Position numbers and translations under genes: made by a program | Assembly (NCBI GenBank): GCA_021796375.1 | Contig: JAJYJF010000172.1 | Location: 1 to 5,628, forward strand | Origin: Chloroflexota bacterium | Lineage (GTDB): Bacteria > Chloroflexota > Anaerolineae > Anaerolineales > Anaerolineaceae | Direction of reading: 5' to 3' | DNA length: 5,628 nucleotides | In this document: one piece after another, positions 1 through 5,058 of the stretch | How the letters are laid out: every line of letters starts with the position of its first letter | How positions within the stretch are numbered: the first letter of the stretch is position 1 | The notes under the pieces: generated by a model | What the model was told of the DNA's origin: nothing | The model's database searches: none | What the model saw: only the letters and a program-made list of their open reading frames with translations

Positions 1-378
1 CGCATCTGCCTCGACCAAAACCCTCAAGGCAGAGTACCCCTCTTCCAGCGCCCGGTCTGTTTCAGCGCGTAAAAACTGAACGAGGTCTTCCGGCTCGCGG
101 ATCCCGCGCCCCCCGGATTCGCTCTTGCCCAAAATATAAGCGGCGAGCTGGCCGGTGGCGGGCATGCCCTCCTCGTCCAACCGGCTGCGGATCTCCTCTG
201 CCAGGCTGCTCTGGAAAAATGCCTTTGGGCTGAGGACCAGCAGCTTTTCCCCCCGGGCTACCCCCTGGCTCAGATATGGGATGAGGACCGAACGCTGCTC
301 TTCCCGGTTTTCCGCGAACCAGAAAAAGCAGTTTCCCACCTCAAAGTTGGCCATGTACCAGCTGACTGCATCATCCAT
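1..378 (-). CDS. MEDS-domain sensor protein, partial (C-terminal part beyond the left edge)
   Basis: The visible 126 residues resemble the MEDS domain (methanogen/methylotroph, DcmR sensory domain), a soluble sensory module found on its own or ahead of regulatory output domains. Supporting features are a strand-forming CFFWF segment (residues 17-21), then a helix with EEQRSVLIPYLSQGVARGEKLLVL (26-49) in two overlapping parts, which matches the family's 'l.pfl..Gl..GE' pattern, then a later helix around EDLVQFL and ALEEGYSALRVL (97-121). The usual family histidine near the first strand seems replaced by GNC (15-17). The output domain, if any, lies beyond the window, so the function (kinase, transcription factor or stand-alone) cannot be told. 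I chose the ATG at 378. An in-frame GTG at 396 is a possible alternative, and neither has a strong ribosome binding site; a stop codon lies further upstream. It lies on the same strand as the diguanylate cyclase gene, about 200 bp downstream of it. Domain identity is by recognition of the pattern, not by a profile search. Confidence 0.72.
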   Translation of the reverse strand, partial: MDDAVSWYMANFEVGNCFFWFAENREEQRSVLIPYLSQGVARGEKLLVLSPKAFFQSSLAEEIRSRLDEEGMPATGQLAAYILGKSESGGRGIREPEDLVQFLRAETDRALEEGYSALRVLVEADA

Positions 379-574
379 GCTCAGGCCAGTCTCCACAGGG
401 CAGGCTGCAGGCGCACGTTCGCAAGAAGCGACCCCAGCCTTTCGTTACCCCCACTCAAACCCGCAGGATCGTCACCGATCAGTTGCTTATAGAGTATTGT
501 ACCGAGTTCCGATAAAAATTCCTATACCGATATTTTTAGGATAATGCTCCGAATTAGGCGGCCGGCCGGAGGGC
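379..574. promoter_or_regulatory. Intergenic region upstream of the MEDS gene, AT-rich core
   Basis: About 196 bp separate the cyclase stop from the MEDS start, and I see no gene here. The part from about 480 to 550 is clearly more AT-rich than its surroundings. Read toward the MEDS gene (minus strand) it contains TACAAT (complement of 496-501), a fair -10 box, and TATAAG a few bases further on; no convincing -35 hexamer stands at the standard spacing. An interrupted repeat TAAAAAT (513-519) / ATTTTTA (532-538) lies just upstream. The likely reading is that the MEDS gene has its own promoter here rather than depending only on read-through from the cyclase gene. Confidence 0.4.
513..538. repeat. 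AT-rich inverted repeat, possible operator
   Basis: TAAAAAT at 513-519 is the exact reverse complement of ATTTTTA at 532-538, with a 12-base spacer that contains part of the motif TATACCGATATT (523-534). The flanks TCC and GGA extend the symmetry imperfectly. It sits just upstream of a possible -10 box for the MEDS gene, so a protein-binding site is plausible. With seven A/T pairs and a long loop, it would be a poor RNA hairpin. Confidence 0.3.
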
Positions 575-578
575 CTAA
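554..578 (-). terminator. Hairpin at the end of the cyclase gene, weak terminator candidate
   Basis: TTAGGC (554-559) and GCCTAA (573-578) are perfect reverse complements around a 13-base GC-rich loop that contains the palindrome CCGGCCGG. The hairpin overlaps the TAG stop codon of the diguanylate cyclase gene (575-577). On the minus strand no run of T follows directly, so intrinsic termination would be weak. It may simply limit read-through or protect the 3' end of the transcript. Confidence 0.25.
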
Positions 579-2959
579 GCGACCTCGATCCGGTTGCGGC
601 CGTTCTGTTTTGCACGGTACAGAGCGGCATCCGCGCGCTCCAGGAGGGCCTGCAAATCGGGCGTATCCGGGAGGGCGCGCGTCACCCCCAGGCTAATCGT
701 CACCCGGACGGCCTCGCGGCCGAGCTGGAAAGGCTCCTCGGCGACCGAGCGGCGGATGCGCTCGGCAATTTCCGTGGCGGTAAACAGGTCCGTTTCCGGC
801 AGCAGGATGACGAACTCTTCCCCGCCGTACCGGCTCAGGATATCCACGTGGCGAATGTTCGTCCGGCAGCGCCGGGCCAGGGTAACGAGCACCTGGTCGC
901 CGGCGGAATGCCCGTGGGTGTCGTTGATCCCCTTGAAAAAATCGATATCCAGCATGATGGCGGACAGCGCGCGGCTGAAGCGCTGGAAGCGGTCGATCTC
1001 GCGCTGGCCCAGGTCAAAGAAACCCCTCCGGTTGTACAGGCCGGTCAGCGAATCGGTGATCGCCAGGCGCTGCACCTCGGAATGGAGCAGGGCGTTCTGA
1101 ATGGCGGCTGAGGTGGTCGCGGACAGGCTCACGAGCAGCCGCAGGTCGGCCTCGCCGAAGGCCGACGGCAGGGATGAGCTGAGCGAGAGGACGCCCAGAA
1201 TCTTATTTTCAACGATCAGCGGGGCGACCACGGCCGAGCGGACCTTCGGCTGGGCGTCCGGATTCACATTCTGCGCATCGATGCCCGCCAGCGTATCCGG
1301 CACCAGCAGCGCCCGGCGTTCGTGGACCGCCGCCAGCAGGTACTGCTGCTCCACCCCGCCGGTGATCTTCTGGATGCGCGGATTCTGGTATCCGAGCATG
1401 GCCCGCAGCTGCAGCTCGCTGGTCCCCGGGTTGATCAGGTGCAGCAGGCCCTTTTCAGCGGCGGGAATGGCGTTCTGGGCGGCATCCAGAATCTGACCGA
1501 GGAGCGTGTCCAGGTCCAGGGTGCCGAGCAGCGCCGAAGCGGCTTTATGGAGCGCGTCCAACTCGCGCGCCCGCTGGGCTTCGGCGGCGTACAGCCGGGC
1601 ATTTTCAATCGCCAGCGCCGCCCGGTAAGCCAGGTCCTGTAAAAATGCCTGGTCCTCGGATGAAAATGATGGCTTCGAGTTCATCCGGACCACGTTCAGG
1701 GTGCCGATGAAGTTGTTTTGGGCGCGCAGGGGCACGATCAGCCCATTTTGGGGCGGGATCTGCACCCCCAATGCGGCGAGATCTTCGCTCTTCAGGCTCA
1801 GGATTTCATCCTGGGCGATATCCAGGACGATCAGCGGCTCGCCAGTTTTAAAGACGTGCCCCGAAAATCCCTCGTCCACCCGCTGCCGGGTAGCGTGGAG
1901 CACCCGCCGGTAGACCGAGAAGATCCCGGGGTCGTTGTGGTGAAACGCCACCGGGTCCAGCCACTGCCCATCATCCGAGACCAGCCGGATCACGCAGCCG
2001 TCGCCGATGGATTCGGAAACTTTCTCCGCGATGGTGCTGAGCACCGCGGGATAGTACAGCCCAGCCTCAGCAAAAGACCGCGTGAGGCTGGCCAAGGTCT
2101 CCAGCCGGGTGGTATCCCGGCGGGCAGCGGGTTCAGAGTTTTTTGACTGGGGCTTGTCCCGAAAGACCGAGACGGCTCCGGAAGGCGTCCCGCCCGGGCC
2201 CTGGACGGGGGTGCAGCTCACCAGGACCGCGCGCTGATGCCCGCCCGGCAGCTCGACCAGCATCTCCGTGTTGGTCCGGGTCAGCCCGTCCCGGGCAGAG
2301 ACCAGGATGGGCAGCTCCTCCGGCTCGCAGGGGGATCCGTCCGGCCAGAGGAAGCGCAGCTCCAGCTGATCGATGCTCCCCCCCGTTTCGGGCATCCGCT
2401 CCCCAAAACGCTGGCGGAATACGGGGTTCGCCAGCAGGATTTCCCCGGTTGGGCCGATCATCAAGATGGCTTCGGGGACGAACTGGACCGCGGTCCGCAG
2501 GTGGTCTTCACCAGCGCGCGGCCCTGTTTTCCCTCCCCGGCCGGGGGCGGGGCGGCTCTGCTCCTCCAGGTCCGGATTCCCCAGCGCGGCCTCCGATAGG
2601 GTGACGACCAGAACGGGGCGGCGATCCAGCTCGGCTTGGCTGGCAGCCAAATCTACCCGGCGCGCAGCCCTGTCTTTCCGGATCAGATTCAGCGCGAAGC
2701 GAGCGGGAGAATCCGCCAACCAACCGCCCGGAGATCTCGCGGGATCGAATAGCGGGCGGGATTCAGGGTCGAACAGGTCGCGAAAATCCATGCCCTGCAG
2801 CTCGCCCTCCGGGTAACCGGTGAGTCCCTGCGCCGCCGGGTTGGCATAGCGGATCTGCATGTCCTCGAGCAGGAAGATGGCAGCGGACACCGTTTCCGCC
2901 AGGATGCGGAAAAGGGATTCGCTTTCGACCAGGTTCGAGGAGATCTTTTGGTTTGCCAT
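575..2959 (-). CDS. Diguanylate cyclase with PAS-PAS-GAF-GAF-GGDEF architecture
   Basis: This 794-residue protein should condense two GTP into cyclic di-GMP under control of several sensory inputs. Domains in order: PAS-like (about 12-125, with ANPAAQGLTGYPEGEL at 39-54), a Gly/Pro-rich linker (about 130-150), a second PAS-like domain (about 152-268), GAF (about 285-455), GAF (about 470-625) and GGDEF (about 630-794). The catalytic domain looks fully active: DSLTGLYNRR (636-645), metal-ligand Asp in LDIDFFKGIND (D671), guanine-contacting N679 and D688, and GGEEF (712-716). The inhibitory I-site RxxD is present as RHVD (703-706), exactly five residues before GGEEF, so product feedback is expected. 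No signal peptide or membrane segment is visible, so it should be cytosolic. No EAL or HD-GYP domain is present. The ATG at 2959 precedes the first PAS by a dozen residues, which fits, although the ribosome binding site is weak. It is divergent from the thioredoxin gene. Ligands of the PAS and GAF domains cannot be read from the sequence. Confidence 0.93.
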   Translation of the reverse strand: MANQKISSNLVESESLFRILAETVSAAIFLLEDMQIRYANPAAQGLTGYPEGELQGMDFRDLFDPESRPLFDPARSPGGWLADSPARFALNLIRKDRAARRVDLAASQAELDRRPVLVVTLSEAALGNPDLEEQSRPAPGRGGKTGPRAGEDHLRTAVQFVPEAILMIGPTGEILLANPVFRQRFGERMPETGGSIDQLELRFLWPDGSPCEPEELPILVSARDGLTRTNTEMLVELPGGHQRAVLVSCTPVQGPGGTPSGAVSVFRDKPQSKNSEPAARRDTTRLETLASLTRSFAEAGLYYPAVLSTIAEKVSESIGDGCVIRLVSDDGQWLDPVAFHHNDPGIFSVYRRVLHATRQRVDEGFSGHVFKTGEPLIVLDIAQDEILSLKSEDLAALGVQIPPQNGLIVPLRAQNNFIGTLNVVRMNSKPSFSSEDQAFLQDLAYRAALAIENARLYAAEAQRARELDALHKAASALLGTLDLDTLLGQILDAAQNAIPAAEKGLLHLINPGTSELQLRAMLGYQNPRIQKITGGVEQQYLLAAVHERRALLVPDTLAGIDAQNVNPDAQPKVRSAVVAPLIVENKILGVLSLSSSLPSAFGEADLRLLVSLSATTSAAIQNALLHSEVQRLAITDSLTGLYNRRGFFDLGQREIDRFQRFSRALSAIMLDIDFFKGINDTHGHSAGDQVLVTLARRCRTNIRHVDILSRYGGEEFVILLPETDLFTATEIAERIRRSVAEEPFQLGREAVRVTISLGVTRALPDTPDLQALLERADAALYRAKQNGRNRIEVA

Positions 2960-3026
2960 GCGTTTCGATATTCCGATATTGATGATCTTATTTTATCAAA
3001 TCTTCGGTCTGAGGAGTGGGGCGGCT

Positions 3027-3056
3027 CCGACAATATTCTTATATTTACGTGATATT
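3027..3056 (+). promoter_or_regulatory. Candidate promoter of the thioredoxin-glutaredoxin pair
   Basis: CCGACA (3027-3032) matches the last four bases of a TTGACA -35 box, and GATATT (3051-3056) matches four of six bases of TATAAT, with an 18-base spacer. The predicted transcript would begin near 3063, leaving a leader of about 33 bases before the TTG start. The -10 overlaps the odd-length palindrome GATATTATC (3051-3059), a possible binding site. TATATT at 3040-3045 is an alternative -10 but lacks a suitable -35. Confidence 0.35.
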
Positions 3057-3083
3057 ATCGACATAGTTTGTGGACTATCTAGC

Positions 3084-3090
3084 AAGGAGG
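3084..3090 (+). promoter_or_regulatory. Strong Shine-Dalgarno sequence that fixes a TTG start
   Basis: AAGGAGG stands five bases before TTG at 3096. It is the strongest ribosome binding site in the window together with that of the PPK2 gene. It decides the start of the thioredoxin gene, since the open frame runs upstream to 2859, antisense to the cyclase gene, where a start would make no sense. Confidence 0.85.
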
Positions 3091-3095
3091 GAACC

Positions 3096-3815
3096 TTGGC
3101 AGTCTCTTTTGACACACCCATCACCACCACGGACCAAAGCATTGACCGGGTCCTTTCGGCGGGCCTGCCAGTCCTGCTTGTTTTTCTGAACCGGCCGGTA
3201 GCTGCGGCGATGGAGCAGGTATTGGACCATCTGGCAAAGGGAGCGTCTGGCAGCGCGCTCGTGGTTAAAGTCTATGCGGCGGACAGCCCTGAAGCCGCGC
3301 GCAGGTACCAGATCACCCGGCCGCCCGCCGTTCTCGCGATCTCCGGGGGGACGGTCCTGTCCCAGGCCGAGCAGGTGAGCCCGGCGCAGGTTGAGGAACA
3401 CCTCAAATACCTGCTTGGAAAAGGCCCCCGCCCCGCGGCCACGCAGCCAGCCGCCTCCGCGGGTCCCGGCGCCGCTGCGGGGGAAGGCCGCCCGCTGCCG
3501 GTGAATGACGGCAGCTTTGACCGCCTGGTGCTCCAGTCTTCGCAGCCGGTCGTGGTCGATTTCTGGGCGCCCTGGTGCGGCCCATGCCGCATGGTCGAGC
3601 CGACCGTCGAGAAACTGGCCCATGAATATGCCGGCCGGGCAAAATTCTACAAGATGAACGTCGATGAGAACCCGGCGACCTCGGCGCGCTACGGGATTCA
3701 GAGCATCCCAACCATGATGGTGGTCAGAAACGGGCAGATTGTCGACCGTTGGGCCGGAGCGCTGCCCGAGATGGCCCTGCGCAGCCGGGTCGAACCCAGG
3801 CTGCGCGGCGGGTAG
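3096..3815 (+). CDS. Two-domain thioredoxin: degenerate N-terminal thioredoxin fold fused to an active thioredoxin
   Basis: The 239-residue protein starts at TTG behind a strong ribosome binding site. The C-terminal domain (about 133-239) is a canonical thioredoxin: VVVDFWAPWCGPC with redox pair C161/C164, FYKMNVDENP, cis-proline in SIPT (P205) and VVRNGQIVDRW. It should reduce protein disulfides in the cytosol with electrons from a thioredoxin reductase. The N-terminal part (about 1-108) also follows the thioredoxin pattern: a LPVLLVFL strand (24-31), a helix, ALVVKVYAAD (54-63), a cis-proline-like TRPPAVL (74-80), SGGTVL. At the expected CxxC position it has NRPVAA, with no cysteine, so it is probably catalytically dead and may bind partners or substrates. 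An Ala/Pro/Gly-rich linker (about 109-132) joins them. Ordinary thioredoxins are about 105 residues, so this is more than twice the usual length. No signal peptide is evident. It is followed after 8 bases by a glutaredoxin-like gene, likely in one operon. Confidence 0.9.
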   Translation: MAVSFDTPITTTDQSIDRVLSAGLPVLLVFLNRPVAAAMEQVLDHLAKGASGSALVVKVYAADSPEAARRYQITRPPAVLAISGGTVLSQAEQVSPAQVEEHLKYLLGKGPRPAATQPAASAGPGAAAGEGRPLPVNDGSFDRLVLQSSQPVVVDFWAPWCGPCRMVEPTVEKLAHEYAGRAKFYKMNVDENPATSARYGIQSIPTMMVVRNGQIVDRWAGALPEMALRSRVEPRLRGG

Positions 3816-3822
3816 ATCCGCC
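3807..3822 (+). repeat. Inverted repeat across the thioredoxin stop, abutting the glutaredoxin start
   Basis: GGCGG (3807-3811) pairs with CCGCC (3818-3822) around a six-base loop that holds the TAG stop codon of the thioredoxin gene. The ATG of the next gene follows at 3824, with no good Shine-Dalgarno sequence of its own. In mRNA this hairpin would lie on the initiation region until ribosomes finishing the first gene open it, which would couple the translation of the two genes. This is inferred from the sequence only. Confidence 0.35.
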
Positions 3823-3823
3823 C

Positions 3824-4102
3824 ATGGAGAGCTTCGACCCCCCCGCGAGCAGTCCCGCCAAGGTTACCGTCTACGGCACCAGCTGGTGCGCGGGAACCCG
3901 GCTGGTCCGCGCCTACCTCGACCGCCTGGGGATCCTCTACGAATACCGGGATATGGACCAGGATCCAGGCGCGGAACGGCAGGTGCGCTGGTGGACGGGC
4001 GGCGACGCCAGCCACCCCACCCTGAAGGTGGAAGGCGAGATCCTGATCGAGCCGCGAAATTCCGACGTGCAGCTGGTGCTGGCCCGGCATGGCCTGCTGT
4101 GA
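3824..4102 (+). CDS. Small glutaredoxin-like protein with a single active-site cysteine
   Basis: The 92-residue product has a glutaredoxin/thioredoxin fold: strand KVTVYGTSWC (13-22), helix TRLVRAYLDRLG (25-36), strand ILYEYRDMDQDP (37-48), a helix including ERQVRWWTGG, a cis-proline in SHPTL (P65), then LKVEGEILIEP (67-77). In place of CxxC it has C22-A-G-T25, so only one cysteine remains. Such a site could form mixed disulfides or handle S-thiolated proteins but cannot close an internal disulfide. It lacks the CGFS signature of monothiol glutaredoxins that carry iron-sulfur clusters. The ATG at 3824 was chosen because the fold begins about 12 residues later; the open frame extends upstream only inside the thioredoxin gene. 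The 8-base gap after the thioredoxin stop points to one operon, and the upstream thioredoxin may be its electron partner, which is inference. The physiological substrate is unknown. Confidence 0.82.
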   Translation: MESFDPPASSPAKVTVYGTSWCAGTRLVRAYLDRLGILYEYRDMDQDPGAERQVRWWTGGDASHPTLKVEGEILIEPRNSDVQLVLARHGLL

Positions 4103-4126
4103 GCTCCCCCCGCAAAAACGCCTCGC

Positions 4127-4146
4127 GCCCGGATGCGGGCTGGTTT
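4127..4146. terminator. Convergent terminator candidate between the glutaredoxin-like and PPK2 genes
   Basis: GCCCG (4127-4131) and CGGGC (4136-4140) form a five-base-pair stem with loop GATG in the 42-bp gap between two converging genes. On the plus strand it is followed by TGGTTT. On the minus strand GCGAGGCG and then five T residues follow (complement of the A run at 4114-4118). The hairpin could serve both transcripts, but the T tracts are short or offset, so efficiency is uncertain. Confidence 0.42.
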
Positions 4147-4948
4147 AATGGATCTCGATCTTCGCCGGGTCGAAAGACGGCTCGGGAAAAGACAGTTTGA
4201 GGCTCTCGAGCCCGCGGGTGACGAATCTGGCGACGATCAGGTTGCGGTACCATTTCCGGTCCGACGGCACCAGGATCCAGGGCGCCCATGGGGTGCTCGT
4301 CCGCGAAAGCATCTCCCCGTAAGCTTCCATGTAGTCATCCCATAAATCCCGCTCTTTCAGGTCCGCCGGGTTGAACTTCCACAGTTTATCCGGGTCTGCC
4401 AGGCGCGCTTCCAGCCGGCTTTTTTGCTCGTCCTTGCTGATAAACAGGCAGAACTTGAGAATCGTGGTGCCTGTTGCGGTCAGCATTTTTTCGAAGTTGT
4501 TGATCTGGTCGTAGCGTTTTTTCCAAACCTCTTTCGGTACCAGCTCGTGAACCCTGACAATCAGGACGTCTTCATAATGCGAGCGGTTGAAAACAACCAG
4601 CTCCCCTTCCCCCGGTACCTGCCGGTGAACGCGCCATAGAAAATCGTGGTTCAGCTCTTCAGGGGTGGGCGCCTTGAAGTTGGCCACCTTCACCCCCTCC
4701 GGGTTCACCCCGTCGAAAACCACGCGGATCGTCCCATCTTTCCCGGCCGTATCCATCCCCTGCAGCACAACCAGCACTTTGTGCTCGTGCTGAGCGTAAA
4801 GCACCTGCTGGAGCTGGTCCAGCTTGCCCGTCAGGCTGGCGATCTCGGGCAGTGCCTCCGATTTCCCTCCCGGGCAGTCGGCGCTGTCCCTGGGGTCGTA
4901 CTGGCTGAGCTTCACATTGGCGCCTGGTTCGATGATGTACTGTTTCAT
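4145..4948 (-). CDS. ppk2: Polyphosphate:nucleotide phosphotransferase, PPK2 family (class III-like)
   Basis: The 267-residue cytosolic enzyme should transfer phosphate from polyphosphate to nucleoside mono- or diphosphates. It has the single-domain PPK2 layout: N-terminal IIEPGANVKLSQYDP (5-19), Walker A GMDTAGKDGT (64-73), HDFLWRVH (101-108), Walker B-like LVVF followed by NRSHYEDVLIVRV (117-132), the lid segment after it, WKFNPADLKERDLWDDY (190-206), APWILVPSDRKWYRNL (222-237) and C-terminal FDPAKIEIH. The YED in place of the YNR seen in many class I/II members, the N-terminal PG..VKL pattern and the C-terminal DP.K..IH match class III enzymes such as that of Deinococcus radiodurans, which can act on both AMP and ADP. 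The start at 4948 is preferred over 4993 because GGGAGG stands six bases before it and the family pattern begins right there. It lies downstream of a lipoprotein gene on the same strand, with its own promoter candidate. The nucleotide preference is not proven by the sequence. Confidence 0.93.
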   Translation of the reverse strand: MKQYIIEPGANVKLSQYDPRDSADCPGGKSEALPEIASLTGKLDQLQQVLYAQHEHKVLVVLQGMDTAGKDGTIRVVFDGVNPEGVKVANFKAPTPEELNHDFLWRVHRQVPGEGELVVFNRSHYEDVLIVRVHELVPKEVWKKRYDQINNFEKMLTATGTTILKFCLFISKDEQKSRLEARLADPDKLWKFNPADLKERDLWDDYMEAYGEMLSRTSTPWAPWILVPSDRKWYRNLIVARFVTRGLESLKLSFPEPSFDPAKIEIH

Positions 4949-4954
4949 GACTTT

Positions 4955-4960
4955 CCTCCC
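4955..4960 (-). promoter_or_regulatory. Shine-Dalgarno sequence that decides the PPK2 start
   Basis: On the minus strand GGGAGG (4960 down to 4955) stands six bases before ATG at 4948. The upstream in-frame ATG at 4993 has no comparable site, and the 15 residues it would add are basic and not part of the family pattern. Confidence 0.8.
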
Positions 4961-5019
4961 CACACGGTTCATCCCTCGAAGTATCGATTTCATCCAGCAA
5001 ACTTTTTCCCTACCACCCC

Positions 5020-5025
5020 ATTATA
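5020..5025 (-). promoter_or_regulatory. Consensus -10 box of a probable PPK2 promoter
   Basis: The minus strand reads TATAAT from 5025 down to 5020, an exact match to the consensus -10 hexamer, in the 110-bp gap between the lipoprotein and PPK2 genes. Transcription would begin near 5013 and give a leader of about 65 bases. No TTGACA-like element is found about 17 bases upstream; that position is occupied by an inverted repeat (5036-5053), so activation or repression there is possible. Confidence 0.45.
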
Positions 5026-5035
5026 GACCGGGCCC

Positions 5036-5053
5036 GACCCGCCTGCGCGGATC
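5036..5053. repeat. Inverted repeat behind the lipoprotein gene, overlapping the -35 position of the PPK2 promoter
   Basis: GACCCGC (5036-5042) and GCGGATC (5047-5053) pair with one mismatch in DNA (a G-U pair in minus-strand RNA) around the loop CTGC. It begins six bases after the lipoprotein stop codon in minus-strand reading. It could be the hairpin of a terminator, though no T run follows directly, or an operator covering the -35 position of the PPK2 promoter. The sequence does not decide between these. Confidence 0.35.
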
Positions 5054-5058
5054 AGCCC

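Larger units (their letters stand above)
2960..3095. promoter_or_regulatory. Divergent promoter region between the cyclase and thioredoxin genes
   Basis: This 136-bp AT-rich gap drives two genes in opposite directions. Toward the cyclase (minus strand) TAAAAT appears in GATAAAATAAG (about 2988-2998) as a possible -10 box, without a clear -35. CGATATT occurs twice in tandem at 2966-2972 and 2974-2980; the second copy is part of a 12-mer (2969-2980) that recurs with one mismatch upstream of the MEDS gene. Toward the thioredoxin gene there is a weak promoter candidate, listed separately. Confidence 0.5.

Noticed and set aside
155..544. Plus-strand open frame of 129 residues
   Set aside because: It is antisense to the MEDS gene and runs through the AT-rich intergenic region; its product is rich in Ser/Arg with no domain pattern, whereas the minus strand gives a recognisable family.
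554..578. Strong intrinsic terminator behind the cyclase gene
   Set aside because: A six-base-pair stem is present but no T run follows on the minus strand, so it is kept only as a weak candidate.
594..2816. Several plus-strand open frames of 70-168 residues opposite the cyclase gene
   Set aside because: They are shadows of a GC-rich coding region. The minus-strand product has five recognisable domains and intact motifs, and these frames give Arg/Pro-rich sequences with none.
2859..3095. N-terminal extension of the thioredoxin to 2859
   Set aside because: It would overlap the start of the cyclase gene on the opposite strand and include the divergent promoter region; a strong Shine-Dalgarno sequence places the start at TTG 3096.
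3075..3623. Minus-strand open frame of 182 residues opposite the thioredoxin gene
   Set aside because: It is the antisense of the WCGPC-containing gene and shows no family pattern.
4949..4993. PPK2 start at 4993, 15 residues longer
   Set aside because: The upstream ATG has no Shine-Dalgarno sequence and the extra residues are outside the family pattern; GGGAGG marks 4948.
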